From: Flavobacterium sp.
Lineage (GTDB): Bacteria; Bacteroidota; Bacteroidia; Flavobacteriales; Flavobacteriaceae
Direction of reading: 5' to 3'
Assembly (NCBI GenBank): GCA_019105125.1
Contig: JAHRWO010000288.1
Coordinates: forward strand, 1-7,817
DNA: 7,817 bases
Part shown: positions 1 through 5,412 of the stretch, piece after piece
Position numbering within the stretch: the first letter of the stretch is position 1
Layout: each line of letters starts with the position of its first letter
The notes under the pieces: model-generated
The model's database searches: none
Seen by the model: the letters and a program-made list of their open reading frames with translations, nothing else
Told to the model about the DNA's origin: nothing
Program-made: the position numbers and the translations under genes

Positions 1-1
1 A

Positions 2-568
2 CCTCAAAGAAAAGGTGATCCTATTGTTATTACAAAAGATGAAGAGTATACTAACGTAAAATTAGATAAAATTCCAGCATTAGCTCCTGTTTTTACAAAA
101 GAAGGAACAGTTACTGCTGCAAACGCTTCTACAATTAATGACGGAGCTGCTGCATTAGTATTAATGAGTGAAGAAAAGGCACAATCATTAGGCTTAAAAC
201 CATTGGCTTATATCAAATCATACGCCGATGCTGCCCAAGAACCAAAATGGTTTACAACAGCTCCTGCAAAAGCATTACCAAAAGCATTAGACAAAGCTGG
301 AATTGCTATTTCTGATGTTGATTTCTTTGAATTTAACGAAGCATTTTCAGTTGTAGGTTTAGCTAATGCTAAAATTTTAGGATTAGATAACGATAAAATT
401 AACGTAAATGGTGGTGCGGTTTCATTAGGTCATCCTCTAGGATGTTCTGGAGCTAGAATTATTGTTACATTAATTAATGTTTTAAACCAAAACAATGCAA
501 AAATTGGCGCAGCCGCTATCTGCAATGGTGGTGGTGGTGCTTCAGCTATTGTGATTGAAAGAGCATAA
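2..568 (+). CDS. Acetyl-CoA C-acetyltransferase (thiolase), C-terminal part, 5' end outside window
   Basis: This is the last 188 codons of a thiolase, which reversibly condenses two acetyl-CoA into acetoacetyl-CoA or cleaves 3-ketoacyl-CoA. The frame is open from base 2, so the gene starts outside the window; the in-frame ATG at 164 is an internal methionine, not the start. Visible thiolase C-domain signatures are NEAF (Asn codon at 335), GHPLGCSG (His codon at 431) and CNGGGGA (Cys codon at 521). The Asn-His and His-Cys spacings are 32 and 30 residues, equal to N316, H348 and C378 of the Zoogloea enzyme as I remember it. The nucleophilic Cys of the N-terminal half is not in view. Family lengths of about 390 residues imply that roughly 200 residues are missing. 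I infer the biosynthetic/acetyl-CoA type; a FadA-like beta-oxidation thiolase cannot be excluded from this half. The next gene on the same strand starts 88 bases after the stop. Confidence 0.93.
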   Translation, partial: PQRKGDPIVITKDEEYTNVKLDKIPALAPVFTKEGTVTAANASTINDGAAALVLMSEEKAQSLGLKPLAYIKSYADAAQEPKWFTTAPAKALPKALDKAGIAISDVDFFEFNEAFSVVGLANAKILGLDNDKINVNGGAVSLGHPLGCSGARIIVTLINVLNQNNAKIGAAAICNGGGGASAIVIERA

Positions 569-582
569 TTTATAACTTTTAC

Positions 583-639
583 TGATGATGAATTTTGAAT
601 TTTAATTACATTTGTAATTGAATTCTTAATTCATCATTA
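583..639. repeat. Long imperfect AT-rich palindrome (hairpin) behind the thiolase gene
   Basis: Arms 583-609 and 614-639 pair almost end to end around a 4-base loop (ATTT, 610-613). The outer arm ATGATGAATT (585-594) pairs with AATTCATCAT (628-637); GAATT (597-601) pairs with AATTC (621-625); AATTAC (604-609) pairs with GTAATT (614-619). Interruptions are a two-base T/T internal loop, one bulged T and two G-T wobbles. No clear T-run follows on either strand, so it is not a textbook intrinsic terminator, although it could end thiolase transcription or protect its 3' end. The other possibility is a dispersed intergenic palindrome. It takes up most of the 88-base gap, leaving only 17 bases before the next start codon. 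Confidence 0.75.
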
Positions 640-656
640 TTATTTGAACCAACAAC

Positions 657-1418
657 ATGTTTGGAATTTGTAATTTAGCCATAGTACCCGTACGTGCAGA
701 AGCCAGCGACAGAAGCGAACAAGTGACACAATTACTTTTTGGTGAGCACTTTAAAATCATTGAAATGAATGCCAAATGGGTGCAGGTAGAATTGGCATAC
801 GATAATTACATCGGTTGGATAGATACTAAACAATTTCAAGCTATATCTGAAGACCACTACAATATTCTGGACCAAACCCCAATCGTACTAAATGCTGATT
901 TAGTAGAATATATTACCTCTCCAAATAATCAATTGACTTCGATAACCTTAGGAGCTTCCTTGGCTTTTTTGGACAACGAAGAAATCAATCTAAACAAATA
1001 CAGATTTGAAGGAGTAAAAGTTTGTGGACAAAAGCCAAAATCAGAATTTATTAAAACGGCTTTCATGTACCTCAATACTCCATATTTATGGGGAGGAAAA
1101 ACGCCTTTTGGTATCGATTGCTCTGGGTTTACACAAATGGTTTATAAACTAAATGGTCATAAACTATTGCGTGATGCATCGCAACAAGCAAGTCAAGGGG
1201 AAGCATTAAGTTTTATAGAAGAAAGTGAACCTGGAGATTTAGCTTTTTTTGACAATGAAGAAGGTAAAATTATTCATGTAGGCATCATGATGGAAAATAA
1301 TTATATCATACATGCATCAGGGAAAGTTCGAATTGACCGTTTAGACCACTTAGGTATTTATAATGCTGAAGTAAACCGACATACACACAAGCTTAGAGTC
1401 ATCAAAAAGATTGTATAA
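657..1418 (+). CDS. SH3 / NlpC-P60 (C40 family) cysteine peptidase, YkfC-like
   Basis: This 253-residue protein is predicted to cleave murein peptides at the D-Glu/diamino-acid bond. Residues 1 to about 120 form one or two bacterial SH3-like modules (for example KWVQVEL and YIGWID at 40-56). The NlpC/P60 domain covers about 127-253. Its catalytic Cys155 lies in GIDCSGF, His207 in IIHVGI and His219 in IIHAS; Tyr143 precedes WGGKTP. The Cys-His and His-His spacings (52 and 12) are nearly those of YkfC-type dipeptidyl peptidases as I recall them, and the third polar residue is His as in that group. There is no signal peptide or lipobox, so a cytoplasmic peptide-recycling role is inferred rather than wall cutting. 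The start is secure: an in-frame TGA at 645-647 leaves this ATG as the first. No Shine-Dalgarno sequence is visible, as is usual in this phylum. It is co-directional with the thiolase gene and convergent with the TPR gene. Confidence 0.92.
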   Translation: MFGICNLAIVPVRAEASDRSEQVTQLLFGEHFKIIEMNAKWVQVELAYDNYIGWIDTKQFQAISEDHYNILDQTPIVLNADLVEYITSPNNQLTSITLGASLAFLDNEEINLNKYRFEGVKVCGQKPKSEFIKTAFMYLNTPYLWGGKTPFGIDCSGFTQMVYKLNGHKLLRDASQQASQGEALSFIEESEPGDLAFFDNEEGKIIHVGIMMENNYIIHASGKVRIDRLDHLGIYNAEVNRHTHKLRVIKKIV

Positions 1419-1447
1419 AAAAAGTCCCGATAAATCGGGACTTTTTC
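1418..1447. terminator. Bidirectional intrinsic terminator between convergent genes
   Basis: A perfect 8-bp stem, AGTCCCGA (1423-1430) with TCGGGACT (1435-1442), closes a TAAA loop. A-rich sequence lies on the left (1417-1423) and TTTTT on the right (1442-1446), so either strand's transcript ends in a U-run and the stem can extend through A-T pairs. It begins at the peptidase stop codon and ends one base before the stop of the - strand TPR gene, so one element serves both genes. Confidence 0.93.
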
Positions 1448-2557
1448 TTAATTAATAGCTTTTGCTTTTTCAGATTGACCTAATACTTCATAAGTCATTT
1501 TTAAAACAGTTTTAGTATTGGTATCGTTTGGATTAATTGAGTAAGCTTTTTCTAAATGCGGTAAAGCCTTTACAAATGAGTCTTTTCTTTTTGCAGTTAA
1601 CTCATCATATTTTTTCTTGTTGCTTAATGAATTATTAATTTCGTCTACCAACTTGTAATCTTCTTTCACAAACTCATACCCTTGTAGAAAATGATAATTA
1701 GTTTCTATAGTTAATAAATCCTTATCATCTGGATTTAATTGTCTAGCCTCAGAGATTATATTTTTTAATTTGTTTAGATCGCTATTATTTTGAGAATATA
1801 AAACAGCCAATGTTCTTAAAACTTCTGGTTTTAATTTACTAACTTTTTCATCACGTGGCTTTTCGTATAATCCCATTTGAATGAATCTAGATCTCATTTC
1901 TTTAGATCCCATATTCTCCTCAACTCCACTTGCTTTATTAATTGCGTAGTAATTCATACCTTTATTAAAGTAATCACTTTTATAAAATTCTTCATATAAC
2001 TTTTCAGCAAGTAAATAATCCTGAGCATTAATTGCTAACTGAGCTGAACTAAATAAAGAACGTCCTTCAGTTTCAGGATCAAAAACATACAAAACATAAA
2101 ATAAATCAGAAGCTTCCTTATATTTTTTTGAATTGTTTAAATTAGTTGCTAAAGTAGAAATCGTATTTTTAATTTCAGTCTTTTCTTCTACTAATTCATC
2201 AGTGTAAATCTTTTTACCTGATTTTTTTTCAAACGCTATAACTTCATTAATAATTTCTCCATACGATTTAATAAAATCTTGTGTAAAGAGACTCATTTGG
2301 TCTTGCATAGTTGCCTTACTACCCTTTGAGGCTAAAACAACAGTTGGATACATCACCTTGTAAAATTTTGCATAAACTTTGTCTGATTCCTCACTAGCTA
2401 AAGTTTGTAAAGCATCACTTGCAAGTTTGTAATTTTCTAAATCTTTTTCAGTTATAGCGTTTTTACTATAAATTTTCTTTAATGTTTTTAGCTCATCTTT
2501 TTGAGCAAATGTTGCAACGGATAATAATAAAGTTGCACTTAATACTAATTTTTTCAT
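1448..2557 (-). CDS. Exported TPR-like repeat protein, function unknown
   Basis: With the ATG at 2557 the product has 369 residues and opens with a clean signal peptide: MKK, a hydrophobic run to about residue 15, then ATFA before QK (predicted signal peptidase I site after Ala18). No lipobox Cys is present, so a soluble periplasmic protein is inferred. The mature part is helical, rich in Lys and Glu, with degenerate TPR-like helix pairs near 132-165, 167-200, 245-277 and 325-369; the best-formed repeats end in FDPETE, LNPDD and INPND. Such repeats usually bind partner proteins, and no catalytic motif is seen. A longer reading from a TTG at 2581 is rejected because it would start inside the T-tract of the terminator behind gyrA and bury the signal peptide. 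It lies 53 bases downstream of gyrA on the same strand, and I recall this adjacency in other Flavobacteriaceae. No convincing promoter of its own is visible, so read-through from gyrA is possible. Confidence 0.85.
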   Translation of the reverse strand: MKKLVLSATLLLSVATFAQKDELKTLKKIYSKNAITEKDLENYKLASDALQTLASEESDKVYAKFYKVMYPTVVLASKGSKATMQDQMSLFTQDFIKSYGEIINEVIAFEKKSGKKIYTDELVEEKTEIKNTISTLATNLNNSKKYKEASDLFYVLYVFDPETEGRSLFSSAQLAINAQDYLLAEKLYEEFYKSDYFNKGMNYYAINKASGVEENMGSKEMRSRFIQMGLYEKPRDEKVSKLKPEVLRTLAVLYSQNNSDLNKLKNIISEARQLNPDDKDLLTIETNYHFLQGYEFVKEDYKLVDEINNSLSNKKKYDELTAKRKDSFVKALPHLEKAYSINPNDTNTKTVLKMTYEVLGQSEKAKAIN

Positions 2558-2574
2558 TGTAATAAAATCTGGGT

Positions 2575-2602
2575 TAAACAAAAGCCCAAAAAATATTTGG
2601 GC
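2575..2602 (-). terminator. Terminator-like hairpin after gyrA
   Basis: On the - strand a 7-bp stem, GCCCAAA with TTTGGGC (arms at 2596-2602 and 2584-2590 in window coordinates) and a 5-base loop, is followed by TTTTGTTT. It begins nine bases after the gyrA stop codon and ends upstream of the TPR start at 2557. It should end or attenuate gyrA transcription. The stem is short and only moderately GC-rich, so read-through into the TPR gene is plausible. The opposite strand lacks a T-run. Confidence 0.75.
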
Positions 2603-2610
2603 CTTATAAT

Positions 2611-5157
2611 TTATTCTTGCGAATCGTTATTTTCAGTTTCAATATCCGTGCCATTTTCAATATCACCTTCAAACTCGTCATTTTCAGATTCGTCTTCACG
2701 TAATACTTTGGTTACTGCGGCTATTGAATCATTACCTTTAATATTAATTAATCGAACACCTTGAGTAGCTCTTCCCATTACACGTAAATCAGAAATTTTC
2801 ATTCTAATGGTTAATCCCGATTTATTGATAATCATTAAATCATCCTCATCAGTAACATCATTAATAGAAATCAATTGACCTGTTTTTTCAGTAATGTTAA
2901 GCGTTTTTACTCCTTTACCGCCACGATTAGTAATTCTATAAACATCTTCTCCATCTTCGTCTACTAATTTAGTACGTTTACCATAACCATTTTCAGTAAC
3001 TACTAAAATTTGAGAATCGTTAACATTGTCTTTGTCGATAGATACCAATCCAATAACTTCATCTTTATCATCAGCTAATGTAATTCCTCTAACCCCTGAT
3101 GCCGTTCTTCCCATTGGACGCGTTTTCTCTTCTTCGAAACGTACCAATTTTCCTGATTTAACAGCAAGTAAAACCTGACTATTTCCAGTAGTCAATTTTG
3201 CTCCAATCAATTCATCATCTTCTTTAATGGTGATAGCATTGATACCATTTTGACGAGGTCGTGAATATTGTTCAAGAGGTGTTTTCTTCACTTGACCTTG
3301 TTTAGTCGCCATGATGACATAGTGACTGTTGATGTAATCTTGATCTTTTAAGTCTTGTGTACAAATGAACGCTTTAACCTTATCGTCTTGCTCAATATTA
3401 ATGATGTTTTGAATAGCACGACCTTTACTTGCTTTGGTTCCTTCTGGAATTTCGTATACACGCATCCAGAAACATTTTCCTTTTTGAGTAAAGAACATCA
3501 AATATTGATGATTTGTAGCAACAAATAAATGCTCAAGGAAATCTTGATCACGTGTAGCCGAACCTTTTTGGCCCACTCCACCTCTATTTTGCGTTTTGTA
3601 TTCTGATAATGAAGTACGTTTGATATAACCCGCATGAGAAATGGTAACTACTACACTTTCATCCGCAATTAAATCTTCGATACTTACATCACCACCAGCG
3701 TACTCGATTTGAGAACGACGCTCGTCTCCATATTTATCTTTAACTTCAATCAGTTCGTCTTTAATTACTTGCATTCTCATTTCTTTGCTTGCTAATAATT
3801 CTTTCAAATAAGCAATCAATTTCATGATTTCTTCATATTCTGCACGTAATTTGTCTTGCTCAAGACCTGTTAATTGTCTCAAACGCATTTCTACGATAGC
3901 ACGAGCTTGAATTTCAGATAAATTAAATCTTTCGATTAATTTTGCTCTAGCTTCATCTCCATCTTTAGACGAACGAATTAATGCTATTACTTCATCAATA
4001 TTATCTGAAGCAATAATTAAACCTTCTAAAATATGCGCTCTTTCTTCAGCTTTTCTTAAATCGAATTGTGCTCTTCTTACTACTACATCGTGACGGTGTT
4101 CTACGAAATGATGAATCAAATCTTTTAAATTCAACATTTCCGGACGACCTTTTACCAATGCAATATTATTCACACTGAAAGAAGATTGTAATTGGGTATA
4201 TTTATAAAGTGTATTTAAGACTACATTAGGAACCGCATCACGCTTTAATTCATAAACGATACGCATTCCATTTCTGTCCGATTCATCACGGATGTTTGAA
4301 ATACCTTCAATTTTTTTCTCATTAACTAAATCAGCCGTTTTCTTAATCATTTCGGCTTTATTCACTTGGTAAGGAATTTCGGTAACAATAATAGCTTCTC
4401 TACCATTAACTTCTTCAAAACCAACTTTAGCACGAATAACTATACGACCTCTACCCGTTTTGAATGCTTCTCTTACTCCTTCATAACCATAAATAATTCC
4501 TCCTGTTGGAAAATCTGGTGCTTTTACATGTGTAATTAACTCATCTATATCAATATCGTTATTGTCAATGTAAGCCAATGTTCCATCAATAACCTCAGAT
4601 AAGTTGTGAGGTGCCATGTTTGTAGCCATACCTACAGCAATACCCGAAGCACCATTAATCAATAAGTTAGGAATACGCGTTGGCATTACTGTTGGTTCTT
4701 GCAACGTATCGTCAAAGTTCAATTGGAAATCCACTGTTTCTTTTTCGATATCAGCCAACATATCTTCTGATATTTTCTTCATTCTAGCCTCGGTATAACG
4801 CATCGCTGCTGGACTATCGCCATCAACAGAACCAAAGTTACCTTGACCATCAACCATTAAGTAACGCAAACTCCATTCCTGAGCCATACGAACCATGGCG
4901 TCGTATACTGAACTATCCCCGTGTGGGTGATATTTACCTAAAACCTCTCCTACAATTCTAGCCGACTTTTTGTGGGCTCTATTCGAAAGAACTCCTAATT
5001 CATACATTCCGTATAAAACTCTACGGTGTACAGGCTTTAAACCATCTCTAACATCAGGAAGTGCACGTGACACAATAACCGACATCGAATAATCGATGTA
5101 AGCTGATTTCATTTCATCCTCAATGTTAATAGGAATTAACTTTTCTCCTTCTGACAT
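2611..5157 (-). CDS. gyrA: DNA gyrase subunit A
   Basis: This 848-residue protein is the breakage-reunion subunit of the GyrA2B2 topoisomerase, which introduces negative supercoils using ATP hydrolysed by GyrB. The N-terminal winged-helix and tower region covers about 1-490, with catalytic Tyr121 in [10 protein letters not shown]. The quinolone-contact segment [12 protein letters not shown] has Ser82 and Asp86, equivalent to E. coli Ser83 and Asp87, so the classical resistance changes are absent. The C-terminal DNA-wrapping beta-pinwheel covers about 491-820. Its GyrA box is QNRGGVG (523-529), a loose match to QRRGG(R/K)G; a further NRGGKG at 744-749 belongs to a later blade. The last 28 residues form a strongly acidic tail. 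The presence of a GyrA box and a full pinwheel favours GyrA over ParC. The start at 5157 gives [16 protein letters not shown], normal for the family, and no Shine-Dalgarno sequence is seen. The gene is divergent from clpC and followed by a hairpin terminator. Confidence 0.97.
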   Translation of the reverse strand: MSEGEKLIPINIEDEMKSAYIDYSMSVIVSRALPDVRDGLKPVHRRVLYGMYELGVLSNRAHKKSARIVGEVLGKYHPHGDSSVYDAMVRMAQEWSLRYLMVDGQGNFGSVDGDSPAAMRYTEARMKKISEDMLADIEKETVDFQLNFDDTLQEPTVMPTRIPNLLINGASGIAVGMATNMAPHNLSEVIDGTLAYIDNNDIDIDELITHVKAPDFPTGGIIYGYEGVREAFKTGRGRIVIRAKVGFEEVNGREAIIVTEIPYQVNKAEMIKKTADLVNEKKIEGISNIRDESDRNGMRIVYELKRDAVPNVVLNTLYKYTQLQSSFSVNNIALVKGRPEMLNLKDLIHHFVEHRHDVVVRRAQFDLRKAEERAHILEGLIIASDNIDEVIALIRSSKDGDEARAKLIERFNLSEIQARAIVEMRLRQLTGLEQDKLRAEYEEIMKLIAYLKELLASKEMRMQVIKDELIEVKDKYGDERRSQIEYAGGDVSIEDLIADESVVVTISHAGYIKRTSLSEYKTQNRGGVGQKGSATRDQDFLEHLFVATNHQYLMFFTQKGKCFWMRVYEIPEGTKASKGRAIQNIINIEQDDKVKAFICTQDLKDQDYINSHYVIMATKQGQVKKTPLEQYSRPRQNGINAITIKEDDELIGAKLTTGNSQVLLAVKSGKLVRFEEEKTRPMGRTASGVRGITLADDKDEVIGLVSIDKDNVNDSQILVVTENGYGKRTKLVDEDGEDVYRITNRGGKGVKTLNITEKTGQLISINDVTDEDDLMIINKSGLTIRMKISDLRVMGRATQGVRLINIKGNDSIAAVTKVLREDESENDEFEGDIENGTDIETENNDSQE

Positions 5158-5197
5158 AAGTATTTATATTAAAATTATATATTAGTACTAAAACGTG

Positions 5198-5205
5198 CCA
5201 ATATA
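5198..5205 (-). promoter_or_regulatory. Possible gyrA -7 promoter element
   Basis: On the - strand TATATTGG matches the Bacteroidota -7 consensus TAnnTTTG at five of six fixed positions and would give a leader of about 30 bases before the gyrA ATG. No TTG lies at the expected upstream spacing (the nearest, in GAGTTGAAA, is 29 bases away), so this is a weak call. The rest of 5158-5320 is very AT-rich and holds no better candidate that I can see. Confidence 0.35.
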
Positions 5206-5324
5206 CGGCTTTTTGGTATTTTAAAGTAAATTTTCAACTCTTAATTTCATTAATTTATTAACAATTTTATTTACAAATTGGTTATAATTTGAAATGTAAA
5301 TTCTTTCATTTTTAATTTTTTTTT

Positions 5325-5341
5325 TGTCACTTAGCATGACA
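5325..5341. promoter_or_regulatory. Inverted repeat TGTCA-N7-TGACA upstream of clpC (candidate operator)
   Basis: The 17-base element TGTCACTTAGCATGACA has perfect 5-base half-sites separated by 7 bases, the geometry expected of a dimeric regulator site. A run of ten T (5316-5325) abuts it. Its centre is about 80 bases before the clpC start codon and about 30 bases before the centre of the sigma-54-like element. Which protein binds it is unknown. It could also act on gyrA, whose start is about 176 bases away on the other side. Confidence 0.5.
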
Positions 5342-5351
5342 GTACTTACAC

Positions 5352-5368
5352 AAGGCATGATTTTTGAA
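5352..5368 (+). promoter_or_regulatory. Sigma-54-like -24/-12 element upstream of clpC
   Basis: AAGGCATGATTTTTGAA compares well with the RpoN consensus TGGCACGnnnnTTGCA. GG is at 5354-5355, exactly ten bases lie between it and the GA at 5366-5367 (consensus GG-N10-GC), and TTG is kept at -12. Departures are T for C in the -24 block and A for C in the -12 pair. Predicted transcription would begin near 5378, leaving a leader of about 35 bases. Chance similarity in AT-rich DNA is possible. Confidence 0.45.
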
Positions 5369-5393
5369 AAACATGAATTAATTTGTACCTTTA
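5363..5393 (+). promoter_or_regulatory. Bacteroidota housekeeping-type promoter for clpC
   Basis: TTTG at 5363-5366 (the -33 element) and TACCTTTA at 5386-5393 (-7, one mismatch from TAnnTTTG) are separated by 19 bases, within the usual 17-23. Transcription would begin near 5400, giving a very short leader before the ATG at 5413. The ATG-initiated reading from 5383 would overlap this -7 element and lie upstream of the predicted transcript start, which supports the later start. The -33 element shares bases with the -12 of the sigma-54-like element. Confidence 0.65.
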
Positions 5394-5412
5394 CATTTAT
5401 TACAATATTGCT

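Noticed and set aside
2558..2581. TTG start extending the TPR protein by eight residues
   Set aside because: It begins in the T-tract of the gyrA terminator and would place eight extra residues before an otherwise perfect MKK signal peptide.
4616..4798. 60-codon + strand reading frame inside gyrA
   Set aside because: It lies wholly antisense to the conserved gyrase core, has no recognisable family or promoter, and is explained by complementary codon bias.
2611..5157. ParC (topoisomerase IV subunit A) instead of GyrA
   Set aside because: A recognisable GyrA box, a full set of pinwheel blades and the GyrA-type N-terminus favour GyrA.
5187..5202. Second sigma-54-like site on the - strand (TTGGCACG) for gyrA
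   Set aside because: The -24 block is a perfect match, but the position ten bases on reads AGTAC instead of TTGCA, so the -12 element is missing.
5307..5325. T-rich run as a terminator or phase-variable tract
   Set aside because: No GC-rich stem precedes it. A ten-base T-run could vary in length, but nothing else suggests phase variation for clpC or gyrA.
5383..5412. Upstream ATG extending ClpC by ten residues (MYLYIYYNIA)
   Set aside because: It overlaps the TACCTTTA promoter element and lies before the predicted housekeeping start site; the residues do not resemble ClpC N-termini, whereas MDDNFSPRVK does.
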